From JALORV01 sp963703945 (GTDB lineage: Bacteria > Pseudomonadota > Gammaproteobacteria > Burkholderiales > Burkholderiaceae_F), in contig CAVPGM010000011.1 of NCBI GenBank assembly GCA_963703945.1, positions 62,001-126,000 on the forward strand: DNA of 64,000 nucleotides, written 5' to 3'. Shown piece by piece: positions 16,213-27,867 of this stretch. Each line of letters starts with the position of its first letter. The first letter of the stretch is position 1. Made by a program: the position numbers and the translations under genes. The notes below the pieces were generated by a model, which saw only the letters and a list, made by a program, of their open reading frames with translations, was not told the DNA's origin and searched no databases.

Positions 16213-16608
16213 CTACGCCACGTAGCAGAGCACTTCGCCGCCCACGCCCTGGCTGCGAGCCTTGCGGTCGGTCATCACGCCACGCGAGGTGGAGACGATG
16301 GCGACACCGAGCCCGTTCATCACCGGGGGAATCTCGTTGCGGCCCTTGTACACACGCAGTCCCGGACGCGAGACGCGCTCCAGGCTTTCGATGACCGGCC
16401 GGCCGGCGTAGTACTTCAGGCCGATGCGCAGTTCGGGCTTGCCGTCATTGGCGTCGACCTTGAAACCCTCGATGTAGCCCTCGTCCTTCAGGACTTCGGC
16501 GATGGCGACCTTCAGTTTGGACGACGGCATCGCGACTTCCGGCTTCTCGACCCGCTGTGCATTGCGGATGCGGGTCAGCATGTCGGCGATGGGATCACTC
16601 ATGCTCAT
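16213..16608 (-). CDS. rpsH: 30S ribosomal protein S8
   Basis: 131 residues. Starts MSMSDPIADMLTRIRNAQ and ends ISTSRGVMTDRKARSQGVGGEVLCYVA. Central 16S rRNA binder and, in E. coli, the translational repressor of the spc operon through a site near rplE. Confidence 0.98.
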   Translation of the reverse strand: MSMSDPIADMLTRIRNAQRVEKPEVAMPSSKLKVAIAEVLKDEGYIEGFKVDANDGKPELRIGLKYYAGRPVIESLERVSRPGLRVYKGRNEIPPVMNGLGVAIVSTSRGVMTDRKARSQGVGGEVLCYVA

Positions 16609-16621
16609 GTGCGTTCCTCGC

Positions 16622-16927
16622 TTACCAGCTGGCCTTGGTCAGACCGGGGATGTCGCCGCGCATCGCCGCCTCGCGGATCTTGGCGCGGGCCAGGCCGAAC
16701 TTGCGGAACGTGCCGCGCGGACGACCCGTCAGCGCGCAGCGGTTGCGCAGCCGCACCGGGCTCGAATTGCGCGGCAGGGCCTGCAGGCGCCGCATGGCTT
16801 CCATGCGCTCGTCCATCGAGCGCGTCTGGTCGCCGATGATGGTCTTGAGCTCGGCGCGCTTGGCAGCGTGTTTCTTGACCGCCGCTTCGCGTTTCGCTTC
16901 GCGATTTTTCAGAGAGAGTTTCGCCAT
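16622..16927 (-). CDS. rpsN: 30S ribosomal protein S14
   Basis: 101 residues from the ATG at 16927 (MAKLSLKNREAKREA). It is the longer zinc-free C-minus form, with RNRCALTGRPRGTFRKFGLAR and no CxxC pairs. A start 15 bases upstream is possible but less like relatives. Confidence 0.97.
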   Translation of the reverse strand: MAKLSLKNREAKREAAVKKHAAKRAELKTIIGDQTRSMDERMEAMRRLQALPRNSSPVRLRNRCALTGRPRGTFRKFGLARAKIREAAMRGDIPGLTKASW

Positions 16928-16938
16928 TGTCCCCTCGC

Positions 16939-17478
16939 TCAATTGCGGAACGGGAACCGGAACGCGGAAAGAAGCGCCTTGGCTTCGTCGTCCGACTTCG
17001 CGGTCGTCGTGATGCTGATGTTCAGGCCCCGGATCTTGTCGATCTTGTCGTACTCGATCTCGGGAAAGATGATCTGTTCCTTCAAGCCGATGTTGTAGTT
17101 GCCCCGACCGTCGAATGCACGGCCCGATACACCGCGGAAGTCGCGTACGCGCGGCAGGGCCACCGTAACCAGGCGATCGAGGAATTCGTACATGCGTTCG
17201 CCGCGCAGGGTCACCATCGTGCCGATCGCCAGGTTCTCGCGGATCTTGAAGTTCGCGATCGCCTTGCGGGACTTGGTCACCACCGGCTTCTGCCCGGCGA
17301 TCTTGGTGAGATCGCCGACGGCCATGTCGATGTTCTTCTTGTCGTTGACCGCCTCGCCGACGCCCATGTTGAGCGTGATCTTGGTGATGCGCGGAACCTG
17401 CATCACGGACTTGTAGCCGAACTGCTTCACCAGGTCCGGCACGACTTTGTCGCGGTACTGGGAATGGAAACGCGCCAT
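16939..17478 (-). CDS. rplE: 50S ribosomal protein L5
   Basis: 179 residues from the ATG at 17478 (MARFHSQYRDKVVPDLVKQF). Binds 5S rRNA and contacts the P-site tRNA and S13. Core PRITKITLNMGVGEAV, KSRKAIANFKIRE and FPEIEYDKIDKIRGLNI. A start 54 bases upstream would run into rplX and is rejected. Confidence 0.98.
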   Translation of the reverse strand: MARFHSQYRDKVVPDLVKQFGYKSVMQVPRITKITLNMGVGEAVNDKKNIDMAVGDLTKIAGQKPVVTKSRKAIANFKIRENLAIGTMVTLRGERMYEFLDRLVTVALPRVRDFRGVSGRAFDGRGNYNIGLKEQIIFPEIEYDKIDKIRGLNISITTTAKSDDEAKALLSAFRFPFRN

Positions 17479-17488
17479 GCCAGCTCCC

Positions 17489-17809
17489 CTATGCCTTCGC
17501 GCCGACCACGGCGCCGTTGCTCTTGAACACACGCAGCTTCTTGCCGTCCACGAGCTTGAATCCGACCCGGTCGCCCTTGCTGGTGGCCGGGTTGAACAGC
17601 ATCACATTGGACTGGTCGATCGGCATCGTCTTGTCGATGATGCCGCCGGTCACGCCTTTCATTGGGTTGGGGCGGACGTGCTTCTTCATCACGTTGATGC
17701 CCTCGATGACCAGGTGCGATTCATCCAGACGCCGCAGCACGACGCCGCGCTTGCCCTTGTCCTTGCCTGCGATGACGACGACTTCGTCGCCCTTGCGGAT
17801 GCGTTCCAT
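17489..17809 (-). CDS. rplX: 50S ribosomal protein L24
   Basis: 106 residues with a KOW motif (IRKGDEVVVIAGKDKGKRGVV). Early assembly initiator binding near the 5' end of 23S rRNA. Tightly spaced between rplN and rplE. Confidence 0.98.
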   Translation of the reverse strand: MERIRKGDEVVVIAGKDKGKRGVVLRRLDESHLVIEGINVMKKHVRPNPMKGVTGGIIDKTMPIDQSNVMLFNPATSKGDRVGFKLVDGKKLRVFKSNGAVVGAKA

Positions 17810-17819
17810 CCCGCGCTCC

Positions 17820-18188
17820 TTACAGAACTTCCGGCGCCAGCGACACGATCTTCATGAACCGCTCCGTGCGCAGCTCGCGCGTGACCGGCCCGAAGATGCG
17901 AGTGCCAATGGGCTCCAGCTTGGGGTTCAGCAGAACCGCCGCGTTGTTGTCGAACTTGATCGCCGACCCGTCGCCACGGCGAAGGCCCTTGGCCGTGCGG
18001 ACGACCACGGCGTGGTAGACCTCGCCCTTTTTCACGCGGCCGCGCGGTGCGCACTCCTTGATCGTCACCTTGATGACGTCGCCGATGTTCGCGTAACGGC
18101 GCTTTGAGCCGCCTAACACCTTGATACACATCACCGATCGCGCGCCGGTGTTGTCGGCGACGTCGAGCATCGTCTGCATCTGAATCAT
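17820..18188 (-). CDS. rplN: 50S ribosomal protein L14
   Basis: 122 residues. Begins MIQMQTMLDVADNTGARSVMCIKVLGGSKRRYA; a subunit-interface protein forming an intersubunit bridge. First gene of the spc operon, preceded by a 270-base gap with a promoter. Confidence 0.98.
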   Translation of the reverse strand: MIQMQTMLDVADNTGARSVMCIKVLGGSKRRYANIGDVIKVTIKECAPRGRVKKGEVYHAVVVRTAKGLRRGDGSAIKFDNNAAVLLNPKLEPIGTRIFGPVTRELRTERFMKIVSLAPEVL

Positions 18189-18458
18189 GGCTATCGCATC
18201 CCAACTTGAACCGTCGCGCCGTTTCGGCTCGACGGTCAGTCTTGGTCCCGTCCGGGTTGGGGAACCCGCCTCGCGTTCGTCCTGACTCCGCCGACGGCGG
18301 TGGACAAGCGCAACTGCGCGCTCCGTAAAACTGCTGACTGCTATTTGCCTTGCGTACCCTGCCCGCTACTGCCTTCTGCCCGCTGCCGCGCCATCAGGCT
18401 GGCCGCCGCGGACACGAAGCTTTGAATTATATCCGGCTTTTGCGCACTGCCGCAAGGG
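18189..18458 (-). promoter_or_regulatory. spc operon promoter and leader
   Basis: On the minus strand a perfect -10 box TATAAT (18426-18431) lies 18 bases after TTGCGG (18450-18455), just past the rpsQ stop, predicting a start near 18419 and a leader of about 230 nt before rplN. The E. coli spc promoter is in the same place. The leader also carries two copies of CTGCCCGCT (plus-strand 18359-18367 and 18376-18384), 17 bases apart, of unknown meaning. Confidence 0.65.
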
Positions 18459-18728
18459 CTAGATCGACTGTGCGGCCTCGACCACACGCGTCACGGTCCA
18501 CGATTTGGTCTTCGACAGGGGTCGCGATTCGGCAATCTCGACGATATCGCCTTCAGAAAGCGCGTCGGATGCGTCATGCGCGTGGTACTTGTTGGATTTC
18601 ACCACGTACTTGCCATAGACGGGGTGCTTGACCCGGCGTTCGACGAGCACCGTCACGGTCTTGTCCATCTTGTTGCTGACGACCTTGCCCACCAGGGTGC
18701 GGGTCAGTGATTTCTTTTCAGCGTTCAT
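18459..18728 (-). CDS. rpsQ: 30S ribosomal protein S17
   Basis: 89 residues, OB-fold 16S rRNA binder. Core LVGKVVSNKMDKTVTVLVERRVKHPVYGK and EIAESRPLSKTKSW. Last gene of the S10 operon; start overlaps the rpmC stop. Confidence 0.98.
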   Translation of the reverse strand: MNAEKKSLTRTLVGKVVSNKMDKTVTVLVERRVKHPVYGKYVVKSNKYHAHDASDALSEGDIVEIAESRPLSKTKSWTVTRVVEAAQSI

Positions 18729-18919
18729 TTGGCGGTCGCCTTCTGGGCCAGCACGGTCCGGACGCGAGCAATGTCGCGCCGCGCCTTGCGGATCTGGCTG
18801 GTGTTCTGCAACTGCTGCGTTGCTTTCTGCATGCGCAGCGAAAAGTGCGCCTTCTGCAGTTCCTGCAGCTCTTTCGCGAGCGCTTCGGTGCCCTGCGCGC
18901 GCATTTCCTTGGTGTTCAT
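18725..18919 (-). CDS. rpmC: 50S ribosomal protein L29
   Basis: 64 residues, two-helix protein at the tunnel exit beside the trigger factor and SRP site. Reads MNTKEMRAQGTEALAKELQELQ and KARRDIARVRTVL. Overlaps rpsQ by four bases. Confidence 0.96.
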   Translation of the reverse strand: MNTKEMRAQGTEALAKELQELQKAHFSLRMQKATQQLQNTSQIRKARRDIARVRTVLAQKATAK

Positions 18920-18930
18920 TGCCCGTCTCC

Positions 18931-19347
18931 TTACGCGCCGAGCTGTCGCACGACGAACGTGGTCTTGAGCGGCAGCTTCGCCGCCGCCAGCGCGAACGCT
19001 TCCCGCGCCAGCGTCTCGGTCACGCCGTCGAGTTCATAGACCACGTTGCCGGGGCGTACTTCAGCCACCCAGTACTCGGGATTGCCCTTGCCATTGCCCA
19101 TGCGGACTTCCGCCGGCTTCTGCGAAATGGGCTTGTCGGGGAAGATCCGAATCCACACGCGGCCGCCGCGCTTGATGTGGCGGCTGATCGCACGACGGGC
19201 CGCCTCGATCTGGCGTGCAGTCAGGCGGCCCCGCTCGGTGACTTTCAGTCCGAAGTCGCCGAACGACACATGGGCGCCACGCAGTGCGAGACCGCGATTG
19301 CGTCCCTTTTGCTCCTTGCGATACTTGCGACGAGCAGGTTGCAGCAT
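18931..19347 (-). CDS. rplP: 50S ribosomal protein L16
   Basis: 138 residues. Begins MLQPARRKYRKEQKGRN; the loop GKGNPEYWVAEVRPGNV reaches toward the A-site tRNA. Three bases after rpsC. Confidence 0.98.
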   Translation of the reverse strand: MLQPARRKYRKEQKGRNRGLALRGAHVSFGDFGLKVTERGRLTARQIEAARRAISRHIKRGGRVWIRIFPDKPISQKPAEVRMGNGKGNPEYWVAEVRPGNVVYELDGVTETLAREAFALAAAKLPLKTTFVVRQLGA

Positions 19348-19350
19348 GGC

Positions 19351-20253
19351 TTACTCTCCATCCTTCGGGCCGCCCTCGGTCGGTGTCTTGGCTGCGACCT
19401 TGCGTACGCGCTTGACGACCGGCTTGGCCACGTCGGGCTTCGGCGGTTCCACCGGAGCAGGTGCGGCGGCAGTCTCCGCCTTGACATCCCCCGCGGGTTT
19501 GCGGGTGCGGCGGGCCGGGGTCTTTCCGGCCGGACGGGCGTCGGGGCGCCCTTCTCCTCGGCGCGGGCGGCGATCCTCGCGCTCCGGCGCGGGCACGGCG
19601 TCCGCCGCGGCGGGCGCATCGCTGCGTCCCAGCGTGTCACCCTTGTAGACCCACACCTTGACGCCGATGACGCCGTAGGTGGTCTTCGCCTCCGAGAATC
19701 CGTAGTCGATGTCCGCACGCAGCGTATGCAGCGGCACTCGACCTTCGCGGTACCACTCGGTCCGCGCGATTTCGATACCGTTCAGGCGCCCCGCGCTCAT
19801 GATCTTGATGCCCTGTGCGCCGAGCCGCATGGCGTTCTGCATCGCGCGCTTCATTGCGCGACGGAACATGATTCGCTTCTCGAGCTGCTGGGTGATCGAA
19901 TCGGCGATCAGCTGCGCGTCGAGCTCGGGCTTGCGGATCTCCTCGATGTTCACGTGCACCGGAACGCCAAGCATCTTCTGCAGCGCCACCTTCAGCGACT
20001 CGATGTCCTCGCCCTTCTTGCCGATGACGACACCCGGTCGGGCGGAATAGATTGTGATGCGCGCGTTCTTGGCCGGGCGCTCGATGACGATGCGGCCGAC
20101 TGACGCGCTGCGCAGCTTCTTGCGCAGGAACTCGCGCACCGCGAGGTCCTCGAGCAGCATCCTGGGGAAGGCCGGACCGGTGGCGAACCAGCGCGAGCTC
20201 CAGTTACGGGAGACTGGGAGCCTGAAGCCGGTGGGATTGATCTTTTGACCCAT
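19351..20253 (-). CDS. rpsC: 30S ribosomal protein S3 with long C-terminal extension
   Basis: 300 residues against about 233 in E. coli. N-terminal KH domain (RPGVVIGKKGEDIESLKV with the GxxG-like loop) and C-terminal S3 domain (GAQGIKIMSAGRLNGIEIARTEW). From about residue 210 a disordered tail rich in Pro, Ala, Arg and Lys follows, longer than in typical Burkholderia S3. S3 lines the mRNA entry tunnel and has helicase activity with S4 and S5. Confidence 0.97.
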   Translation of the reverse strand: MGQKINPTGFRLPVSRNWSSRWFATGPAFPRMLLEDLAVREFLRKKLRSASVGRIVIERPAKNARITIYSARPGVVIGKKGEDIESLKVALQKMLGVPVHVNIEEIRKPELDAQLIADSITQQLEKRIMFRRAMKRAMQNAMRLGAQGIKIMSAGRLNGIEIARTEWYREGRVPLHTLRADIDYGFSEAKTTYGVIGVKVWVYKGDTLGRSDAPAAADAVPAPEREDRRPRRGEGRPDARPAGKTPARRTRKPAGDVKAETAAAPAPVEPPKPDVAKPVVKRVRKVAAKTPTEGGPKDGE

Positions 20254-20260
20254 GGATCAC

Positions 20261-20626
20261 CTATTTCTTGGATTTGCTCATTCGCTTCGTATCGCCGACC
20301 GTCACGAAAATGTGGCAGGTCTGCTTGCCGATGCGCGCACCGCGGCCCTTCGCCCTTGCCGAGAACCGTCGCAGCGTCGCGGCCTTTTCCACCAGGATGC
20401 TGGTGATTCGCAGTTCGTCGATGTCGGCGCCGTCGTTGTGCTCGGCATTTGCGATCGCGGATTCCAGTGCCTTCTTGATGATGCCGGCCGCCTTCTTCTG
20501 CGTGAAACCGAGGATGTTGAGCGCCTTGTCGACCGGTTTGCCGCGGATGAGATCCGCCACCAGCCGTCCCTTCTGGGCCGACAGCCGGACTCCGCGCACC
20601 GATGCAGTGGTTTCCATCATCGTCAC
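20261..20626 (-). CDS. rplV: 50S ribosomal protein L22
   Basis: 121 residues as called, or 118 from the next ATG (METTASVRGVRLSAQKGR). The beta-hairpin segment (TLRRFSARAKGRGARIGKQTCHI) lines the peptide exit tunnel, where macrolide-resistance changes map. One base from rpsS. Confidence 0.97.
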   Translation of the reverse strand: MTMMETTASVRGVRLSAQKGRLVADLIRGKPVDKALNILGFTQKKAAGIIKKALESAIANAEHNDGADIDELRITSILVEKAATLRRFSARAKGRGARIGKQTCHIFVTVGDTKRMSKSKK

Positions 20627-20627
20627 C

Positions 20628-20912
20628 TTACTTCTTGGCCACGACGGCCTTCTTCTCGGCCGCGTGTCCTTTGAAGGTCCGGGTCAGAGCAAACTCGCCG
20701 AGCTTGTGACCCACCATGTTTTCGTTGACGTAGACCGGCACATGCTGCTTGCCGTTGTGCACGGCGATCGTCAGACCGATGAACTCCGGCAAGATCGTCG
20801 AGCGGCGTGACCATGTCTTGATCGGCTTCTTGTCGCGGGTCGCCTGCGCCGTTTCAACCTTCTTCAGCAGATGCCCGTCGACGAACGGGCCCTTTTTCAG
20901 AGAACGAGACAT
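20628..20912 (-). CDS. rpsS: 30S ribosomal protein S19
   Basis: 94 residues. Starts MSRSLKKGPFVDGHLLKKVE; partner of S13 in the 30S head. Core RRSTILPEFIGLTIAVHNGKQHVPVYV. Confidence 0.98.
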   Translation of the reverse strand: MSRSLKKGPFVDGHLLKKVETAQATRDKKPIKTWSRRSTILPEFIGLTIAVHNGKQHVPVYVNENMVGHKLGEFALTRTFKGHAAEKKAVVAKK

Positions 20913-20922
20913 TCAGGACCCC

Positions 20923-21750
20923 TTACTTGCGATTACGGCGCTGCACGATCATCGTGTCGGTCCGCTTGTTATTGCGGGTGCGGTAGCCCTTGGTCAGCTG
21001 GCCCCACGGACTGACCGGATCGCGCTTCGTTCCGGTGCGACCTTCGCCGCCGCCGTGCGGATGGTCGATCGGGTTCATCGCCACGCCGCGCACCGTCGGG
21101 CGCACTCCGCGCCAGCGCATCGCGCCCGCCTTGCCGATCTGACGCAGATTGTTTTCCTCGTTACCAACCTCGCCAATCGTCGCGCGGCAGTCGATCAGCA
21201 CGCGCCGGATTTCGCCCGAACGCAGCCGCAGCTGCGCGTAGGTGCCCTCGCGTGCCAGCAGCTGCACCGAGGTGCCCGCGGCACGCGCCAGTTGCGCGCC
21301 CTTGCCCGGCAGCATCTCGACGCAATGCACCGTCGTGCCCACCGGGATGTTCCGCAGCGGCAGGGTGTTGCCGACGCGGATCGGCGCTTCGTTGCCGCTC
21401 ACCAGCTGCGCTCCGACCGCCAGTCCCTTGGGCGCGACGATGTAGCGGCGCTCGCCGTCGGCGTAGACCAGCAGCGCGATATGCGCCGAGCGATTCGGGT
21501 CGTATTCGAGGCGCTCGACCTTGGCCGTCACGCCATCCTTGGCGCGCTTGAAGTCGATCATCCGGTAGTGCTGCTTGTGACCGCCGCCCATGTGACGAGT
21601 CGTGATGCGGCCGGCGTTGTTGCGGCCGGACGAGCGCGTCTTCTTCTCGAGCAAGCTGGCGTGCGGCTTGCCTTTGTGCAGCTTGTCATTGACCACCTTG
21701 ACCAGCCCGCGCCGGCCGGCAGACGTCGGTTTGACCTTGACGAGAGCCAT
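20923..21750 (-). CDS. rplB: 50S ribosomal protein L2
   Basis: 275 residues from the ATG at 21750 (MALVKVKPTSAGRRGLVKVV). Essential for peptidyl-transferase activity and subunit joining; the conserved loop VAMNPIDHPHGGGEGRT is intact. The ATG shares a base with the rplW stop, so a longer upstream start is rejected. Confidence 0.98.
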   Translation of the reverse strand: MALVKVKPTSAGRRGLVKVVNDKLHKGKPHASLLEKKTRSSGRNNAGRITTRHMGGGHKQHYRMIDFKRAKDGVTAKVERLEYDPNRSAHIALLVYADGERRYIVAPKGLAVGAQLVSGNEAPIRVGNTLPLRNIPVGTTVHCVEMLPGKGAQLARAAGTSVQLLAREGTYAQLRLRSGEIRRVLIDCRATIGEVGNEENNLRQIGKAGAMRWRGVRPTVRGVAMNPIDHPHGGGEGRTGTKRDPVSPWGQLTKGYRTRNNKRTDTMIVQRRNRK

Positions 21751-22061
21751 TACTTCACCTCTTGCGCGAAGTTGATTTCCTGGCCGTCCTTCAGGCACAC
21801 GTACGCCTTGCGGACGTTGCCGCGCTTGCCGGTAAAGCGGCCAAAGCGCTTGTTCTTGCCCTTCTGGTTCAGGATGGATACCTTGTCGACCTGCACCTTG
21901 AACAGCAGTTCGACGGCGGCCTTGACTTCCTGCTTGGTGGCGTCCTGCATCACGCGGAACGCAACCTGATCGTTCTTCTCCCCGATCATCGTGCTCTTTT
22001 CCGAGACGATGGGCGCAAGCAGCACGCTGTACAGACGGTCCTGACGGGTTGCGGTGCTCAT
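21750..22061 (-). CDS. rplW: 50S ribosomal protein L23
   Basis: 103 residues from the ATG at 22061 (MSTATRQDRLYSVLLAPIVSEKST), which overlaps the rplD stop as ATGA. Docking site for trigger factor and SRP at the tunnel exit. Confidence 0.97.
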   Translation of the reverse strand: MSTATRQDRLYSVLLAPIVSEKSTMIGEKNDQVAFRVMQDATKQEVKAAVELLFKVQVDKVSILNQKGKNKRFGRFTGKRGNVRKAYVCLKDGQEINFAQEVK

Positions 22062-22678
22062 CCCCACATCTCCTCGAGCTTGGCGATCGCCGGCTTGGTC
22101 ACGATCACCTTCTTGTAGTGGATCAGCGACAGCGGGTCGGCGTAGCGCGGCTCGACGATCAGCACGTTCTTCAGGTTGCGCGACGCGAGGTACAGGTTCT
22201 CGTCGACCGCATCCGTGATGATCAGCACCGATTCCAGCCCCATCGCCTTCAGCTTCTCGGCGAGCTGCTTGGTCTTCGGCGAATCGACCACCAGGCCGTC
22301 GACCACCGCGATGCGGTCATCCCGCGCCAGCTTCGACAGGATCGACGTCATGCCCGCCCGATACATCTTCTTGTTGACCTTGTGCGAGAAATTCTCGTCG
22401 GGCGAATTCGGGAAGGCGCGGCCACCGCCACGCCAGATCGGGCTGGAGGTCATGCCGGCGCGCGCACGTCCGGTGCCCTTCTGCCGCCACGGCTTGCGGG
22501 TCGAGTGCTTGACCGTCGTCCGGTCCTTCTGCGCTCGCGTGCCCTGGCGGGCGTTGGCCTGGTAGGCCACGACGATCTGGTGTACCAGCGCCTCGTTGAA
22601 TTCGCGCCCGAATACGGTCTCGGGTGCGGCGGTTGTGCCGTTGGCCTGGCCCTGCGCGTTCAGTACCTTGAGTTCCAT
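22058..22678 (-). CDS. rplD: 50S ribosomal protein L4
   Basis: 206 residues. Tunnel loop STRKPWRQKGTGRARAGMTSSPIWRGGG is conserved. In E. coli L4 also represses the S10 operon through its leader; no matching leader is recognised here. Confidence 0.98.
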   Translation of the reverse strand: MELKVLNAQGQANGTTAAPETVFGREFNEALVHQIVVAYQANARQGTRAQKDRTTVKHSTRKPWRQKGTGRARAGMTSSPIWRGGGRAFPNSPDENFSHKVNKKMYRAGMTSILSKLARDDRIAVVDGLVVDSPKTKQLAEKLKAMGLESVLIITDAVDENLYLASRNLKNVLIVEPRYADPLSLIHYKKVIVTKPAIAKLEEMWG

Positions 22679-22689
22679 CGCGCTCCTCC

Positions 22690-23361
22690 TCAGGCCTTCG
22701 CAGGCGCCTTGGCCTTGGCAGCGGGGCGGACGATCACATCGCCCCCCGCCGAGCCCGGCACTGCGCCCTTGATCAGCAGCAGACCCTTGTCGGCATCGAT
22801 ACGGGCGATCACCAGGTTCTGCGTGGTGCGCTGCTCGTCACCCAGATGGCCAGCCATGCGCTTGCCCGGAAACACACGGCCCGGATCCTGCCGATTGCCG
22901 ATCGAACCCGGGGCGTTGGTCGACACCGAGTTGCCGTGCGTGGCACGGTTGGACGAGAAGTGATGCCGCTTGATCGCGCCGGCAAAGCCCTTGCCGATTG
23001 TCACTCCCGTGACATCAACCTTCTGCCCGACGCTGAAGATGTCGAGACCGATCGAGGCGCCGGGCTTCAGTTCGCTCGCTTTGTCGGCATCGACGCGGAA
23101 TTCGCGCAGCACTGAAGCCGCCTCGACGCCCGACTTGGCGTAGTGGCCGGCTTGCGGTTTGGCAACGCGGGATGACTTGCGGGTACCGTAGGCGACCTGG
23201 ACCGCGGTGTAGCCGTCGGTCTCAGCGGTCTTCACCTGGCTGACGCGGTTGTTCGACACGTCGAGCACCGTGACCGGGACGGATTCGCCGTCGTCGGTGA
23301 AGATGCGCGTCATGCCGACTTTTCGGCCCAATAGGCCGAGCGCCGAGCGAGCTTCGCTCAT
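22690..23361 (-). CDS. rplC: 50S ribosomal protein L3
   Basis: 223 residues from the ATG at 23361 (MSEARSALGLLGRKVGMTRIF). Early assembly protein with a finger near the peptidyl-transferase centre (NRATHGNSVSTNAPGSIGN; the Gln methylated in E. coli appears replaced here by Asn/Pro neighbours, not resolved). A 147-base gap precedes it, unusually wide for the rpsJ-rplC junction. Confidence 0.97.
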   Translation of the reverse strand: MSEARSALGLLGRKVGMTRIFTDDGESVPVTVLDVSNNRVSQVKTAETDGYTAVQVAYGTRKSSRVAKPQAGHYAKSGVEAASVLREFRVDADKASELKPGASIGLDIFSVGQKVDVTGVTIGKGFAGAIKRHHFSSNRATHGNSVSTNAPGSIGNRQDPGRVFPGKRMAGHLGDEQRTTQNLVIARIDADKGLLLIKGAVPGSAGGDVIVRPAAKAKAPAKA

Positions 23362-23471
23362 TCTTATCTCCATCCCCGGCTTCGATTGGCCGGGACCAAA
23401 ATGTTGGTCGCTGGTTTGCAACCTGGGCTTGCCTTGCTTAGTTGCTTAGGGCAGCCCGCAAAGAACCTGTA

Positions 23472-23501
23472 ATTCTAGCGGAACCGCACCGCCGCGAGCA
23501 A
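23472..23501 (-). promoter_or_regulatory. Possible internal promoter in the rpsJ-rplC gap
   Basis: On the minus strand TTGCTC (23496-23501) and TAGAAT (23472-23477) are separated by 18 bases, overlapping the region just after the rpsJ stop. The -10 box differs from consensus at one base; the -35 is weak. The wide gap makes an extra promoter plausible. Confidence 0.35.
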
Positions 23502-23508
23502 GCCTGAC

Positions 23509-23820
23509 CTACTGGACCTTGATTTCGACGTCGACACCCGCCGGCAGGTCGAGCTTCATCAGCGCATCCACCGTCTTGTCCGTCGGGTCGATGATGTCCA
23601 TCAGCCGCTGATGCGTCCGCATTTCGAGCTGATCGCGCGACGTCTTGTTGACGTGCGGCGAGCGCAGGATATCGAAGCGCTGGATGCGCGTCGGCAGTGG
23701 GACCGGGCCACGAACCACCGCGCCGGTGCGCTTGGCCGTGTCCACGATCTCGAGCGCCGACTGGTCGATCAGCTTGTAGTCAAACGCCTTCAGGCGGATG
23801 CGGATACGTTGGCTTTGCAT
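23509..23820 (-). CDS. rpsJ: 30S ribosomal protein S10
   Basis: 103 residues from the ATG at 23820 (MQSQRIRIRLKAFDYKLID). Also known as NusE, the antitermination partner of NusB. The longer upstream frame passes through a palindrome in the tuf-rpsJ gap and is rejected. Confidence 0.98.
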   Translation of the reverse strand: MQSQRIRIRLKAFDYKLIDQSALEIVDTAKRTGAVVRGPVPLPTRIQRFDILRSPHVNKTSRDQLEMRTHQRLMDIIDPTDKTVDALMKLDLPAGVDVEIKVQ

Positions 23821-23844
23821 TTCAGAATCCCTTCGAAAGAGCGA

Positions 23845-23868
23845 GGGCCGGCCTCGCGAGGCCGGCCC
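23845..23868 (-). other. 24-base perfect palindrome between tuf and rpsJ
   Basis: GGGCCGGCCTCG (23845-23856) is followed at once by its exact reverse complement (23857-23868). As RNA it would form a 10-bp stem with a small loop. The minus strand continues TCGCTCTTTCG, only slightly U-rich, so partial termination or processing between the str and S10 units is possible. Confidence 0.5.
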
Positions 23869-23890
23869 GAGGTTTAACGCAGGCGCCCGG

Positions 23891-25081
<1,191 letters not shown>

Positions 25082-25124
25082 CGTCAGATCCTCAAAGAAC
25101 GGTTTGTTTGTCTTGTCGTCCGCG

Positions 25125-27227
<2,103 letters not shown>

Positions 27228-27249
27228 TGCTGTTCCAGACTAAGTGGCC

Positions 27250-27266
27250 GGTCCGCAGCGCGGACC
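27250..27266 (-). other. Hairpin in the rpsG-fusA gap
   Basis: GGTCCGC (27250-27256) and GCGGACC (27260-27266) form a 7-bp stem with a 3-base loop in the 49-base gap. No T-run. One of several GC hairpins in the gaps of this cluster. Confidence 0.5.
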
Positions 27267-27276
27267 CGCTTCATCC

Positions 27277-27747
27277 TCAGAACCTGAAGTGCGCGAACGC
27301 CTTGTTCGCTTCAGCCATGCGGTGCACTTCCTCGCGCTTCTTCATCGCCCCGCCGCGCCCTTCCGCGGCCTCAATCAGCTCGCCAGCCAGGCGCAGCGGC
27401 ATCGACTTCTCGCTGCGCTTCTTGGCCGCTTCTCGCAGCCAGCGCATCGCGAGCGCCATGCGGCGAATTGGCCGAACCTCGACCGGAACCTGGTAGTTGG
27501 CGCCGCCGACCCGTCGGCTCTTGACCTCGACCATCGGCTTGACGTTCGACAATGCCGCGGAGAACACTTCCAGCGCGTTCTTGCCGGCCTTGGTTTCGAT
27601 CTGGGTGAGCGCACCGTAGACGATGCGCTCGGCGACGGCCTTCTTGCCGTCGAGCATGATCACATTGACGAACTTTGTGACGTCCTGTGAACTGAATTTC
27701 GGGTCCGGCAGGATCTCGCGCTTGGGTACTTCACGACGACGGGGCAT
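27277..27747 (-). CDS. rpsG: 30S ribosomal protein S7
   Basis: 156 residues. Starts MPRRREVPKREILPDPKF; organises the 30S head near the E site and in E. coli represses the str operon. The 120-base rpsL-rpsG gap upstream holds stems GCGAAACGA/TCGTTTCGC and CGGCGG-CCGC/GCGG-CCGCCG (27773-27863 region), which could be the S7 target, as the E. coli target is in the same gap. Confidence 0.98.
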   Translation of the reverse strand: MPRRREVPKREILPDPKFSSQDVTKFVNVIMLDGKKAVAERIVYGALTQIETKAGKNALEVFSAALSNVKPMVEVKSRRVGGANYQVPVEVRPIRRMALAMRWLREAAKKRSEKSMPLRLAGELIEAAEGRGGAMKKREEVHRMAEANKAFAHFRF

Positions 27748-27867
27748 TTCTCACCTCTTTGCTGGCTTCAGTCGTTGAGCGAAACGATTTCGTTTCGCGA
27801 CAGCGGCTCCATCGAAACGAGCCGCGACTTACTCGGCGGTCCGCTGACGCGGGCCGCCGGTTGAAAA

